From NCBI RefSeq assembly GCF_003287285.1, contig NZ_QMIG01000001.1, forward strand, positions 496,001-560,000: a DNA stretch of 64,000 bases, in the 5' to 3' direction. This stretch comes from Phytoactinopolyspora halophila. Its GTDB lineage: Bacteria > Actinomycetota > Actinomycetes > Jiangellales > Jiangellaceae. Of the stretch, positions 29,895 to 39,968 are shown piece after piece. The notes beneath the pieces were generated by a model that saw only the letters and a program-made list of their open reading frames with translations, searched no databases and had not been told where the DNA came from. Every line of letters begins with the position of its first letter. Positions within the stretch are counted from its first letter, which is position 1. The position numbers and the translations under genes were made by a program.

Positions 29895-31390
29895 GCGGGC
29901 ACCTCCACGAGTTCGAGTCCTGGATCGTCGGGCTGTTCGGATGCGGCCGTGGCCACCAGCGCCGCCACGGTCTCGCGGCAACTGCCGCATCCGGTTGTCG
30001 CCCGCGTGCACCCGGCCACATCGGCAACCGTGGCCGCGCCCGACGCGCACGCGTGGCGGACGTCTCCGGCCGAGACACCATTGCAGCGGCACACCAGCTC
30101 CGTGTCCCCAAGCTCGGCCGGGTCCACGGCGGAGACGGCGTCGACGATGCCGGGAAAGATCAATGCCCGGCGATCGGCCGGCACCGTCCCGGCACGATCG
30201 AACAGTTGCGTCACGGTTCCGACCGTCTCGGCTCCGCCCAGCATGATCGCGCCGGTGATCCGCTGATCCCGGATAACGATCTTCTGGTACACACCCCGCG
30301 CCGGATCGGCGAAGCGGAGCACCTCCGCACCGCCGCCCTGTCTGGCATCCGCCGGCGCGTCGACCGCGTCTTCGGGGTCAGTCTCACCCATGGCGGCCAG
30401 ATCGACGTCGGCCGCCTTGAGCCGGGTGACGAGCCGCGAGCCGTCATACGAGGCGCCACCCCCGGTGAGGACATCGGCAAGCACCGTGGCCTGCTCCCAT
30501 GCGGGTGCGACCAGGCCATACGTCTCACCGCCATACTGGGCGCATTCACCGATGGCGTGGACACGCCGGTCAGTGACGGAGGTCAGCTGATCGTCGACGA
30601 CGACGCCCCGGTCGACGTCCAGCCCCGCCGCCCGGGCCAGCCCGGTGTCCGGCCGCACCCCACAAGCGATGATGAGCAGGTCGGCGGCCACGTACGTCCC
30701 GTCGTCGAGCACCACCACGCGCTGTCCCGCGACCTCGCCGACCGACCGCGCCCGGGCATCGAGACGTACCTGGACGTGACGCGAGCGGAGCGTGCCGGCC
30801 AGGATCTGGCCCGCTTCCGCGTCGAGCTGGCGCTCCATCAACCGATCGACCGCGTGCATCACCTCCACCTCGACACCCCGCCCGGCGAGGCCCCGTGCCG
30901 CCTCCACGCCGAGCAGGCCCCCACCGAGCACGACGGCCCGGTGCACGCCGTCGAGGCAATCCAGGATGTCGCGGCAGTCCTGCAACGTCCGGAAGACGGC
31001 GACGCCGGACGCGAGCTCGTCGCCAGCGAGTATCCCGTCGATGTCCGGCACCACCGGCTGGCTACCGGTGGCCAGGACCAGGTGGTCGTAGCCGATGTAC
31101 TCCCCCTGGCTGGTCCACACCCGCTGGCGTCCACGATCGATGCTCTCCACGGAGACTCCGAGCCGCAGGTCCACGTCTTCGGCCGCGTACCAGGCGGACG
31201 GGATCATCTCCACGTCTGCCGGAGCCAACGAACCGGCCAACACGGAGGAGAGCAACACCCGGTTGTACGCCCCATCACGTTCGGCACCGAACACCGTCAC
31301 GTCCAGCTGCTGTTCCGGATCCCGGGCTCGCAGCTCCTGGACAAATCGGCTTCCGGCCATGCCGTGCCCGGCCACGAGAATGCGTGTCAC
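29891..31390 (-). CDS. Assimilatory nitrate reductase electron-transfer subunit (FAD and [2Fe-2S], NasB-like)
   Basis: The 499-residue flavoprotein has two nucleotide-binding folds (ILVAGHGMAGSRFVQEL at the N-terminus and AVVLGGGLLGVEAARGL in the middle), an NADH-dependent reductase core with IGECAQYGGETYGLVAP, and a C-terminal BFD-like domain with CRCNGVSAGD, CTRATTGCGSC. It most resembles the NirB N-terminal half but stops before the siroheme part. It lies between nitrate reductase and nirB with 4-bp overlaps on both sides (GTGA, ATGA). Transfer of electrons from NADH to the molybdenum nitrate reductase is the likely job, by context and by similarity to NasB-type partners. Confidence 0.85.
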
Positions 31391-33519
31391 GACATCTCTC
31401 CTTCCCACGCGAACTCCGCTCGGACGTCGTGCGGACGGACGTCGACGCTCTCCCGCTCGATCCGCACTGCACACACCTTGAACTCCGGCATCCTCGACGT
31501 GGGGTCCAGCGCCGGATTGGTGACCCGGTTGACGGCCTGCTCGCCACCCCAGTGAAACGGCATGAAGACGGTGTCCGGCCGGATCGACGCCGTCACGCGC
31601 GCCGTTCCAGAGGCGGATCCCCGCCGGCTAACCAGCCGGACTCGCTCGCCGTCACGCACACCACTGCTCGTTGCCAGATCCGGATGCATCTCCACCCGTG
31701 GCTCGCTGGCCGCCGCCGCCAGCACGGGAACGCGGCGGGTCTGCGTGCCGCTCTGGTAGTGCTGCGCGATCCGGCCCGTGGTGAGGTACACGGGATACTC
31801 GTCGTCGACGTCCTCGGCGGCCGGCCCCGCATCCACAGCCACGAACCGGGCACGGCCGTCCGGCGTCGGGAACCCATCGGCGAACAGGCGAGCCTGCCCT
31901 GGGCCGTGCTCCGAACGGCACGGCCAGAAGACCCCGCCTTCGGTGTCGATCCGCTCCCACGTGATGCCCGAATAGTCGGCCACCCCGCCCGCACTGGCTC
32001 GTCGCAATTCGTCGAAGATCGCGCGGGGATCACTCGGGAACCCGGTCTCGTGTCCCAGGCGTGCGGCGAGTCCGGACAGAACCTCCAGATCGGTACGCAC
32101 TCCGGGCGGAGGTGACGCTGCGCGGCGACGACGCAACACGCGTCCCTCCAGATTCGTGACGGTCCCTTCCTCCTCGGCCCACTGCGTGACCGGGAGCACC
32201 ACGTCCGCGAGGGCGGCCGTCTCGGACATGAAGGGATCGCAGACCACCAGCTGGTCGAGCGACCCGAGCCGCTCGACGACCCGGCCGCTACGCGGCGACG
32301 AGACCGCCAGATTGGACCCGTGCACCAGCAGCGACCGCGGGCCGTCGCCGGTGCCGATCCGCTCGATCAGCTCGTACGCCGACGGGCCAGGCCCGGGAAG
32401 CGCCGACGGGTGCACGCCCCAGACCGCCGCCACGTGCTCGCGGGCCAGCGGGTCGTCGATCTTCCGGTAACCCGGAAGCTGATCGGCCTTCTGCCCGTGC
32501 TCGCGACCACCCTGCCCGTTACCCTGCCCGGTAAGGCACCCGTACCCGCTGCGCGGGCGGCCGGGCAAGCCGAGCGCCAGGCTGAGGTTGATCAGCCCTG
32601 TGACGGTATCGGTGCCGTTGCCGTGCTGTTCGGCTCCACGTGCGGTGAGGACGACGGCGCCGCGGCCCTCCCGGCCCGCCGCGAGAGCGCGCACCGCGGC
32701 GCGCTGCGAGGCCACGGGAACGCCGGTGACGCGCTCGACGCGCTCTGGCCACCACTGCGTGGCCACGCGCCACACGTCGTCGAAGCCGGCCGTCCGGTCC
32801 GCGACATAGCGGTGATCCACGTACCCGTCGACGACGGCGATGTGCAACAGCCCCAGCGCCAGTTCCAGGTCCGTGCCCGGGGTCAGCGCGAGGTGCGAGG
32901 TCGCCGCCTCGACGGTCGCGGTGCGCCGCGGATCGGCCACGATCAGTGCACCGCCACGGTCTCGTACCGCGAGCAGATGCTGCATGAACGGCGGCATCGT
33001 CTCCGCGACGTTGCCGCCCATGAGGAGAACCGCGCCGGTCGCAGCCAGATCGATTACCGGAAATGGCAAGCCACGATCGATCCCGAACGCCCGGTTCGCG
33101 GCGGCGGCCGCCGACGACATGCAGTACCGCCCGTTGTAGTCGATGCTCGACGTCCGAAGCACCGTACGGGCGAACTTGCCGAGCTGGTATGCCTTCTCGT
33201 TAGTGAGACCGCCGCCACCGAAGACGGCCACGGCGTCCGGCCCGTGATCGTTCTGGGCCGCGCGCATACCCCGGGAAACGACCTCCAGCGCCGTGTCCCA
33301 ATCGACCGGACGAAACGATGCTGACCGGCGTTCACGCACGAGCGGTGTGGTGAGGCGCTGGCCGGAACCGAGCAGCTCCGCAGCGGTCCAGCCCTTCTGG
33401 CACAGTCCGCCCCTGTTGGTCGGGAAGTCCAGGGGCGTGATCTGCGACTGCGAATCCAGGGCCATGCCACATTGGAGCGCGCAGTACGGGCAGTGCGTCT
33501 CGACTGTCTCGACAGGCAT
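31387..33519 (-). CDS. nasA: Assimilatory nitrate reductase, molybdopterin-bis-MGD catalytic subunit
   Basis: The 710-residue protein is a DMSO-reductase-family molybdoenzyme reducing nitrate to nitrite. The N-terminal [4Fe-4S] site has Cys10, Cys13, Cys17 and Cys40 (HCPYCALQCGM and GLCQKG). The Mo-ligand region is YNGRYCMSSAAAAANRAFG, and cofactor-binding segments include GGNVAETMPPF, GLPGRPRSGYGCLTGQGNGQGG and LTTGRIAQHYQSGTQTRRV. No twin-arginine signal is present, so it is cytoplasmic and assimilatory. The start was set at ATG 33519 beside MPVETVETHCPYC; GTG 33540 is an alternative. It lacks the C-terminal [2Fe-2S] extension seen in some NasA proteins; that function seems to reside in the next gene. 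Confidence 0.92.
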   Translation of the reverse strand: MPVETVETHCPYCALQCGMALDSQSQITPLDFPTNRGGLCQKGWTAAELLGSGQRLTTPLVRERRSASFRPVDWDTALEVVSRGMRAAQNDHGPDAVAVFGGGGLTNEKAYQLGKFARTVLRTSSIDYNGRYCMSSAAAAANRAFGIDRGLPFPVIDLAATGAVLLMGGNVAETMPPFMQHLLAVRDRGGALIVADPRRTATVEAATSHLALTPGTDLELALGLLHIAVVDGYVDHRYVADRTAGFDDVWRVATQWWPERVERVTGVPVASQRAAVRALAAGREGRGAVVLTARGAEQHGNGTDTVTGLINLSLALGLPGRPRSGYGCLTGQGNGQGGREHGQKADQLPGYRKIDDPLAREHVAAVWGVHPSALPGPGPSAYELIERIGTGDGPRSLLVHGSNLAVSSPRSGRVVERLGSLDQLVVCDPFMSETAALADVVLPVTQWAEEEGTVTNLEGRVLRRRRAASPPPGVRTDLEVLSGLAARLGHETGFPSDPRAIFDELRRASAGGVADYSGITWERIDTEGGVFWPCRSEHGPGQARLFADGFPTPDGRARFVAVDAGPAAEDVDDEYPVYLTTGRIAQHYQSGTQTRRVPVLAAAASEPRVEMHPDLATSSGVRDGERVRLVSRRGSASGTARVTASIRPDTVFMPFHWGGEQAVNRVTNPALDPTSRMPEFKVCAVRIERESVDVRPHDVRAEFAWEGEMS

Positions 33520-33620
33520 GGTTGCGATGGTGTGCGGCACGCGTTTCCCACGAACGTCGGCCGTGTTGCCAGCGCGATAAATGAGCTGCACGATGATCAC
33601 GATCCGTTGTGAGATGAATG

Positions 33621-35063
33621 TCAGATGCCAGCCGTGGATAGGTTCGGCGCACGCTGGATCATGAAGGTGTCCCGGGTGTAGTGCCACCACGTCATCGCGA
33701 TGCACGAGACGTAGAAGGCCAGGAAGAGCATGAAGGCCGTGGCGATGGCACCGGCCGGAACCGCGCCGTCGTTGAGCAACTCGAGGACGCCGAACGTGGC
33801 GACCACGCCGAAACCGCCGAGCGCGCCGAGCGCAGATGTCAGCCCGATGACGGCGGCAGCCTCGGTACGCCCGCGCGCCCGCGCCGCCTCGATGTCCATG
33901 CCACCAGCACCCGCCATCTCGAGCAACGCCTGTCGCTGAAAGATCATCGGAATCATCCGGAACGTCGAGCCGTTACCGAGCCCCGTGATCACGAACAAGA
34001 ACAGGAAGGAACCGAGAAACAGGGGCCACGAGGCCGCGTTTACCGCCGCGATCACCACGACAGTCCCGGCCGTCATCGCGATGAAGCTCCAGAACGTCAC
34101 CCGCGCGCCGCCCAGCCTGTCCGACAGCCACCCACCAAACGGGCGCGCAGCAGAACCGATCAGCGCACCGAGGAAGGCGAAGCTCGCGATGTTCACGTCG
34201 GGAAACTGCAAGCTGATCAGCAACGGGAACGCGGCAGAGTAGCCGATGAACGATCCGAAGGTACCGATGTAGAGCCAGGACACGATCCAGGTGTGCTTGC
34301 GCCGCACCACCTTGATCTGCTGGCGGAGCGGCGCGAGCGAGACCGAGAGGTTGTCCATGAACCGCCACGCGCACAACGCACCGACGATCGCGAGCGCCGC
34401 CCACGCGTAACCCGCCCGGGCGAGATCCACCCCACCCGCACTCGCACCGACCAGGCCGAACAAGCCGCCAGCACCGACGATCGCCGGCACGCCGAGCTGG
34501 ACGGTGCTGGCGCCCAGGTTGCCACCAGCCGCGTTCAGGCCCAGCGCCAGACCCTTTGTACGGTCCGGATAGAAGAAGCTGATGTTGGTCATGCTGGACG
34601 CGAAATTGCCGCCCCCGACGCCTGCCGTGGCCGCGATGAGCAGATATGCCCAGTACGGTGTCGCCGGATTGCTGACGGCAGCCACTAGCAACAGCGCCGG
34701 AATCAACAAGAGCAAGGCGCTGATCACCGTGAAGTTGCGGCCACCGAACTTCGGCACCGCGAACGTGTACGGAACTCGGAGCACTGAACCGACGGCGTTC
34801 GGGACGGCCACCAAGAAGAAGAGCTGAGCCGAGGTGAAACCCACGTCGTGATGGACCACGAGTAGCGTCGCGCAGATGCTCCACAGCAGCCACACCGAGA
34901 ACCCGAGGTGCTCGACGAGAATCGACACGAGCAAATTCCGGCGCGCGATCCGCCTGCCCGCCCGTTCCCAGAATTCGTCGTCCTCGGGTTCCCAGTGCTC
35001 GATCCAGCGCCGCCCCCGCCGCCGCGCGACGGCCGGCCGTTCCTCGGCGAGAGTACGCATCAT
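33621..35063 (-). CDS. narK: Nitrate/nitrite MFS transporter NarK
   Basis: The 480-residue protein has about 12 hydrophobic helices of the major facilitator superfamily. A long hydrophilic N-terminus (WIEHWEPEDDEFWERAGRRI) matches the actinobacterial NarK2 type. The family's nitrate-signature helices appear as GVGGGNFASSMTNISFFYP and, in the second half, GLGNGSTFRMIPMIF. The Arg residues RVPYTFAVP and NGSTFRM correspond to those that bind nitrate in NarK. It is the first gene of the nitrate operon and lies 101 bp upstream of nasA. It likely imports nitrate for assimilation. Confidence 0.93.
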   Translation of the reverse strand: MMRTLAEERPAVARRRGRRWIEHWEPEDDEFWERAGRRIARRNLLVSILVEHLGFSVWLLWSICATLLVVHHDVGFTSAQLFFLVAVPNAVGSVLRVPYTFAVPKFGGRNFTVISALLLLIPALLLVAAVSNPATPYWAYLLIAATAGVGGGNFASSMTNISFFYPDRTKGLALGLNAAGGNLGASTVQLGVPAIVGAGGLFGLVGASAGGVDLARAGYAWAALAIVGALCAWRFMDNLSVSLAPLRQQIKVVRRKHTWIVSWLYIGTFGSFIGYSAAFPLLISLQFPDVNIASFAFLGALIGSAARPFGGWLSDRLGGARVTFWSFIAMTAGTVVVIAAVNAASWPLFLGSFLFLFVITGLGNGSTFRMIPMIFQRQALLEMAGAGGMDIEAARARGRTEAAAVIGLTSALGALGGFGVVATFGVLELLNDGAVPAGAIATAFMLFLAFYVSCIAMTWWHYTRDTFMIQRAPNLSTAGI

Positions 35064-35152
35064 GGCGACGACGCTAGAAAGGCCGCATTACGCTCCGATG
35101 ACGTGCATGACGCGTCGGTGTCAAGCCATACTCACGACGCTGTGGGAACGCT

Positions 35153-36706
35153 GTGAGCGAGGCCACCATCTCGACACCGCACGTTGGTGAAAAATTCCAT
35201 GAATTCCCTGGCCTCGGGCGCATACTGTTATCAGATGTGGAAGAAGTGACCCCGCCCGAGTCCGGCCGCGCCCGCCACCCCATGGGCAGTAGCCGCAAAC
35301 CGGTCGACCGGAACGGTCGGCCGCTACGTGACCGCGCTCGACGCGCGGTCGTGGATACCTCACCCCCCTCCGTCCCGTTCGCGGTACCGCGCACCCAGAG
35401 CGGGCTGACGGCCGAAGTCGAGCGCTCCGTACTCGATCTCGTCCTTCGTGCCGGCGAAGCCATGATCACCACAGGCACGCCCGTCGCCGACACGACCGCA
35501 GCATTGCTGCGCATGGCCGCTGGCTTCGGCGTGACCTCGTGCCAGATCGACATCACGTTCACGTCGATCACGGCATCCATCGACCGCGACGACGACCCGA
35601 TCACCAAGGTGCGCGTCATCAACATGCGCACGGCCGACTACAGCCGCCTGTCCGATCTCTTCGAGCTCGTCGACTCCGCGCACAAGGGCCAGATCGACCT
35701 CTCGCAAGCGCACCGGCGGCTCGACAAGATCGTCGCCAAGCCGCATCCCTACCGTCGCTGGGTGGTGACCCTGGCGCTGGGCGGCATGGCTGCGGGCGTG
35801 GCCATCCTGCTGAACGGATCGTGGCTCGTCGCGTTGATCGCCGCGGTCACCACGATGCTCGTCGACCGCACGCTGCGCTGGCTGCGTAACAAGGGCTTGC
35901 CATACATGTTCCAGCAGGCCATCGGGGCAGGCATCGCGACTGGTGTGGCGCTGTTCCTCAACTGGGGACGAGATCAGTTCGGGTGGTCCTTCGAATTCGT
36001 CACGCCGTCGCTCGTGGTCGCGGCCGGTATCGTCGTCCTCCTGGCGGGCCTCTCCCTCGTCGGTGCCGCCGAGGACGCGATCTCCGGTTTCCCGCTCACG
36101 GCGGCGGCACGTTCCTACGAGGTGCTCCTCTATACCATCGGCATCGTCGTCGGCGTCGGTTTCGTCCTCGATCTCGGTGGGCGCATGGGGATCCCGCTCC
36201 ACGTCACCGACCACTCCATGCTGGCCACCCCGTTCGCGGTGCAGCTCGTCGCCGGTGGTGTGATCGCCGGAGCGTGGGGGCTCGCGTCATACAGCCGCCC
36301 CCGGACGGTCGCCGTGGCCGCCGGCGTCGGCGTGCTCTCGGCGGGATCGTTCCTGCTCGTCGGCAAACTCGGGCTCGGGCCGGTCGGCTCGTCATTCCTG
36401 GCGGCCCTGGTGGTCGGCCTCGTCGCCGGCAGCGCCGCCGAACGGCTCGGCACGCCTGCGCTGGCCATCTCGGTCTGCGGCATCACGCCGCTCCTTCCCG
36501 GCCTGCTGATCTACCAAGCGATGTTCAGCATGGTCGACGCCAACGACTTCGTGCCCGGCGTCACGATGCTGTTCAGCGCGCTCGGTGTCGGATTGGCACT
36601 GGCCGCAGGGGTCACGCTCGGTGAGTTCATGGCCACCCCGCTGCGCTCGGAGATGGACCGCTGGGAGCGCCGGGTGCGGCACCGCGCCCGCGGCAGCCGC
36701 ACCTAA
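35153..36706 (+). CDS. thrE: Threonine/serine exporter ThrE family protein
   Basis: The 517-residue protein combines an N-terminal soluble domain (about residues 80-190, with VLDLVLRAGEAMITTGTPVADTTAALL and CQIDITFTSITASID) with about ten hydrophobic helices in two blocks, the ThrE and ThrE2 domains. Segments such as AIGAGIATGVALFL and CGITPLLPGLLIYQAMF are typical. ThrE of Corynebacterium exports L-threonine and L-serine. The GTG at 35153 yields a long, Pro/Arg-rich start; an ATG at 35282 is an alternative. It is divergent from narK. Its stop is directly followed by a repeat. Confidence 0.88.
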   Translation: MSEATISTPHVGEKFHEFPGLGRILLSDVEEVTPPESGRARHPMGSSRKPVDRNGRPLRDRARRAVVDTSPPSVPFAVPRTQSGLTAEVERSVLDLVLRAGEAMITTGTPVADTTAALLRMAAGFGVTSCQIDITFTSITASIDRDDDPITKVRVINMRTADYSRLSDLFELVDSAHKGQIDLSQAHRRLDKIVAKPHPYRRWVVTLALGGMAAGVAILLNGSWLVALIAAVTTMLVDRTLRWLRNKGLPYMFQQAIGAGIATGVALFLNWGRDQFGWSFEFVTPSLVVAAGIVVLLAGLSLVGAAEDAISGFPLTAAARSYEVLLYTIGIVVGVGFVLDLGGRMGIPLHVTDHSMLATPFAVQLVAGGVIAGAWGLASYSRPRTVAVAAGVGVLSAGSFLLVGKLGLGPVGSSFLAALVVGLVAGSAAERLGTPALAISVCGITPLLPGLLIYQAMFSMVDANDFVPGVTMLFSALGVGLALAAGVTLGEFMATPLRSEMDRWERRVRHRARGSRT

Positions 36707-36713
36707 CATTTCC

Positions 36714-36784
36714 GAATGATCATGTTTGGTACGTTTCCTCGGGCCGTACCACGTCTGTAGACGTGTCACGGCCTGAGAACACCT
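36714..36784 (+). repeat. Long intergenic palindrome, copy B (downstream of thrE)
   Basis: The leader GAATGATCATGTTTGGT (36714-36730) precedes an imperfect palindrome with arms 36731-36756 and 36759-36784. It is the same element as copy A in the same orientation. Mismatches are concentrated in the outer right arm. The inner CACGTCTGTAGACGTG is a perfect palindrome. It starts 8 bp after the thrE stop and could terminate its transcript. Confidence 0.75.
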
Positions 36785-37031
36785 GTTACGGCGTGGCTTG
36801 GTATAGCCGTAGCCGCGTCGTCACGAGTCCTCCTCCAACTGAGCCGCGCTTTACGTCGCTCCCGCAGCTATCTCGCTCCTGCAGCACGGATGATAATCAC
36901 GTCCGGTAGCCCTTGACGGCGGTTCTCCTGACGGCGGTTGAGACATCGACGACGATGCGGCCCGCGCACACTCCCGGTACCACATGCCGGGTGCTACGGC
37001 CGGTTCAATCCATGAGAATGCTGGCCCCAAC

Positions 37032-37104
37032 ACGTTTCCTCGGGCCGTACTACGTCTACAGACGTGTCACGGCCCGAGGAAACGTACCAAACATGATCAT
37101 TCGG
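37032..37104 (-). repeat. Long intergenic palindrome, copy C (downstream of pstB, inverted)
   Basis: A 54-bp palindrome at 37032-37085 has arms matching at 23 of 26 positions around a central AC. It is followed by ACCAAACATGATCATTC, the reverse complement of the leader seen in copies A and B. It lies 8 bp from the complement of the pstB stop codon at 37113. Its strength as a hairpin fits a terminator of the pst operon. Confidence 0.75.
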
Positions 37105-37112
37105 AAATGGGG

Positions 37113-38012
37113 TTAGCCGACCTTGCCGGCGATGTAATCCTCGGTCCGAGCGTCCGCCGGGTTGGTGAAGATCTTGGCGGTTTCGTCGTACTCGACCAGT
37201 TCCCCCCACCGGCTCTTCTCGTCCTCCGTGAGCTGGACCATCAGGAACCCGGTCATGTCCGAAACCCGAGCGGCCTGCTGCATGTTGTGCGTGACGATGA
37301 CAATCGAGTAGCGCTCTTTCAGCTCCAGCATGAGATCTTCGATCCGCGCAGTCGAGATCGGATCGAGCGCGGAGCAGGGCTCGTCCATCAAGATCACGTC
37401 GGGTTCGACCGCGATGCACCGGGCGATACACAGGCGCTGCTGCTGACCACCGGACATGCCGTAGGCGTTGTCGTCGAGACGATCTTTCACCTCGTCCCAC
37501 AGACCAGCTCGGACGAGCGCGTCTTTGACGATCTCACGCTCGTTCCCCTTCATGCCGAGGGTCCGTGGCCCGAAGGCGACGTTGTCGTAGATGGACTTCG
37601 GGAAGGGGTTCGGCTTCTGGAACACCATCCCGATGATCTTGCGCACCTGCACCGGATCGACCTTCGGACCGTAGATGTCCTCCCCGTGATAGCGCAGCGT
37701 CCCCTCGACCGTTGCGCTCGGGATGAGATCGTTCATCCGGTTCATGCATCGCAACAGCGTGCTCTTCCCACATCCGGACGGCCCGATCAAGGCGGTGATG
37801 TTGTTACGGAAGATGTCCATCGTCACATCTTTGACAGCCGGCGTATCACCGTAATGCACCGATACGTTCCGCAGCTCGAATGCCCGTTCCCGCTGCTCGT
37901 GATACTCGGGTTGGGCGAATTCACCGGTCGGCAACGACAACCCATGGTCATCCGCATCGATTGCGGTGTTCCGCTTCGCCTGCCGCATCACGTCGATCGT
38001 CTTCTCCATCAT
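37113..38012 (-). CDS. pstB: Phosphate ABC transporter ATP-binding protein PstB
   Basis: The 299-residue ATPase drives high-affinity phosphate uptake. Walker A is GPSGCGKST (about 77-85), the Q-loop is [15 protein letters not shown], the signature is [13 protein letters not shown], and Walker B is [12 protein letters not shown], all characteristic of PstB. About 45 residues precede the ABC core, an N-terminal extension longer than usual. The start at 38012 (MMEKTIDV) lies 11 bp after pstA. It is the last gene of pstSCAB. Confidence 0.96.
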   Translation of the reverse strand: MMEKTIDVMRQAKRNTAIDADDHGLSLPTGEFAQPEYHEQRERAFELRNVSVHYGDTPAVKDVTMDIFRNNITALIGPSGCGKSTLLRCMNRMNDLIPSATVEGTLRYHGEDIYGPKVDPVQVRKIIGMVFQKPNPFPKSIYDNVAFGPRTLGMKGNEREIVKDALVRAGLWDEVKDRLDDNAYGMSGGQQQRLCIARCIAVEPDVILMDEPCSALDPISTARIEDLMLELKERYSIVIVTHNMQQAARVSDMTGFLMVQLTEDEKSRWGELVEYDETAKIFTNPADARTEDYIAGKVG

Positions 38013-38023
38013 GTCACGGCCAC

Positions 38024-38971
38024 CTACCATCTCCGCTCGAACTTGTTCCGCAGCCCGATCGCGAACGAATTGACGACGACGAGCAGGGTGATCATCACCA
38101 GGGCACCGCCCGCGGCGAGGACCTGGAACTCCTCCTGTGGCTGTTTCGAGTAGTTGAATATCTGTACCGGCAGCGTCGTGAACCTGTTCTCGAACAAGCT
38201 CGGATCGAACGTGACGAACGTCGTCGCGCCGACCAGCAATAGGGGCGCTGCCTCCCCGAAGGCGCGGGCAACCGCCAGGATGGTGCCGGTCAAGATGCCG
38301 GAGAACGCGGCCGGCAGCACCTGCCGGCGGATGGTCTGCCACTGGGTGGCTCCCAATGCCAGCGATCCTTCCCGGATCGACGGGGGCACCGCCCGGATCG
38401 CCTCCCGCGCCGCGATGATGACGGTCGGCAAGACGAGCATCGCCACCGTGATCGCACCCGCTGCTGCGACGAAGCCCAGACTCAGCGGGCCGCGGACCAC
38501 GAACGCCAGCCCGAGGATGCCGAAGACGATCGACGGCACCCCCGCGAGGTTCTGGATGTTGAGCTCGATCAGGCGGTTCCACCACCGCGTCTTGTCGGCG
38601 TACTCCTCAAGGTAGATCGCCGCCCCGACGCCGAGCGGCACGATCAGCAAGATCACACCGCCGATCACGTAGAGCGAGCCCAGAATGGCCTCCCGGTAGC
38701 CCGCACTAGCCGCGTCCAGCCGCGACGTCCCGTTCGTGATCAGATCGACGTTCGCGCGCGAGCCGCCCTCGACGACGGCCCACACGATGATCGCCAAGAG
38801 CCCGGCGAGCGCCACGCTCAGCGCCAGTAACAGCAGGGCCGGAAACACGACGTTGCCGAGCCGCTCGCGGCGCGACGACCGGCCGAAGACGTCGCCGGTG
38901 GCAGCTCGCGCCCCGGCGACGGCGATCCTGGCCCGCCCGGCCAGGCGATGCTCGTCCTGATTGACACTCAT
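38024..38971 (-). CDS. pstA: Phosphate ABC transporter permease PstA
   Basis: The 315-residue protein has six predicted helices and the binding-protein-dependent transport motif [22 protein letters not shown], which contacts PstB. Characteristic PstA segments are [17 protein letters not shown] and [14 protein letters not shown]. With PstC it forms the membrane channel. Its ATG directly abuts the pstC stop, with no intergenic base. Confidence 0.96.
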   Translation of the reverse strand: MSVNQDEHRLAGRARIAVAGARAATGDVFGRSSRRERLGNVVFPALLLLALSVALAGLLAIIVWAVVEGGSRANVDLITNGTSRLDAASAGYREAILGSLYVIGGVILLIVPLGVGAAIYLEEYADKTRWWNRLIELNIQNLAGVPSIVFGILGLAFVVRGPLSLGFVAAAGAITVAMLVLPTVIIAAREAIRAVPPSIREGSLALGATQWQTIRRQVLPAAFSGILTGTILAVARAFGEAAPLLLVGATTFVTFDPSLFENRFTTLPVQIFNYSKQPQEEFQVLAAGGALVMITLLVVVNSFAIGLRNKFERRW

Positions 38972-39925
38972 CTACTCGTACACCTCACGGAATCGCCGGA
39001 CCAGGCGCATCGCGAGCACGTTCATGAGCAGGGTCATCACGAACAACAGCGCCGCCACGGAGAACACCGTGTAGTAGTCGATCGTCCCCGTGGAAAGGTC
39101 GCCGGTAGCGGCCGAACCGATGTGACCCGTCATGGTCTGCACCGATTCGGTGGGATCGATGCTCAGCTGTGGCCGGTTGCCCGCCGCCATCAGCACCACC
39201 ATGGTCTCCCCGATGGCTCGCGAGATCGCGAGGACGAATCCGGCCACGATACCCGAGATCGCTGCCGGGAGGATCACCCGCAGGGAGACTCGCAGCTTCC
39301 CGGCACCCAGCGCGTAGGCACCATCGCGTAGGCCACCGGGAACGGCCCGCAAAGCGTCGTCTGCGACCGAGGCCACCAGCGGCACGGTCAGCAGGCCCAC
39401 CGCGATGCCGGCGACCCCGATGGAGAAGGTGCTCCAGTCCAGGAACGGGAAGACATCGGCCGCCAGTGGGATCAGGAAGAGCAGCGTGAACAGGCCGATG
39501 GTGACTGTCGGTATGCCCTCCAGCACCTCAAGCATCGGCTTGACGACCTTGCGCACGCGAGGCGGGGCGTACTCGGCCAGATATATCGCCGAGCCCAGCC
39601 CGACGGGAACGGCGACCACCATCGCCCAGAAGACGACGTTGAGCGTCCCGACCACGATCGGCAACACTCCGAAGTGGGCGTCGGCGAACGACGGCGCCCA
39701 CTCCGTACCGAAGAGGAATTCTGTCAGCGAGACCTCGCGGAAGAACTCCAGCGTAGGGGTCAGCAGGGACAGCACGATGGCGGTCGTGATCAGTACGGAC
39801 AGCACACCGCACAGGGCGAGCAGGGCTTTGATCACCTTCTCGCCATAACGCGGACCGGTGGCCTCCAGGGACCGGCGCACGGGGTCAGCGCCGGTCCCGG
39901 AGACCACGGTTTCCCTACTTGCCAT
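38972..39925 (-). CDS. pstC: Phosphate ABC transporter permease PstC
   Basis: The 317-residue protein is the second phosphate permease. It has six helices and the EAA-type loop DDALRAVPGGLRDGAYALGAGKL. PstC-typical motifs FLFGTEWAPSFAD, GLGSAIYLAEYAPPRVR and LEGIPTVTIGLF are present. It follows pstS by 43 bp. Confidence 0.96.
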   Translation of the reverse strand: MASRETVVSGTGADPVRRSLEATGPRYGEKVIKALLALCGVLSVLITTAIVLSLLTPTLEFFREVSLTEFLFGTEWAPSFADAHFGVLPIVVGTLNVVFWAMVVAVPVGLGSAIYLAEYAPPRVRKVVKPMLEVLEGIPTVTIGLFTLLFLIPLAADVFPFLDWSTFSIGVAGIAVGLLTVPLVASVADDALRAVPGGLRDGAYALGAGKLRVSLRVILPAAISGIVAGFVLAISRAIGETMVVLMAAGNRPQLSIDPTESVQTMTGHIGSAATGDLSTGTIDYYTVFSVAALLFVMTLLMNVLAMRLVRRFREVYE

Positions 39926-39968
39926 GAAGGACTTCCCTCGAATCGCCGGCCTGTGCCGGACGACCTCG

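Larger units (their letters stand above)
36707..37109. repeat. 403-bp MITE-like unit with 41-bp perfect terminal inverted repeats
   Basis: The first 41 bases (36707-36747) and the reverse complement of the last 41 (37069-37109) are identical, beginning CATTTCCGAATGATCATG. Each end continues into an imperfect palindrome (36731-36784 and 37032-37085). The interior, 36786-37031, has no convincing gene on either strand; two ORFs of about 60 codons there have no ribosome-binding site or recognisable domain. The unit fills the whole gap between convergent thrE and pstB. No target duplication is obvious. Confidence 0.75.

Noticed and set aside
35119-35124. TTGACA on the minus strand as a -35 box for narK
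   Set aside because: No acceptable -10 hexamer lies at 16-19 bp spacing, so no promoter is claimed.
36851-37033. A 60-codon ORF inside the MITE-like unit as a possible transposase remnant
   Set aside because: It has no ribosome-binding site or similarity to transposase motifs; part of it is the repeat arm.
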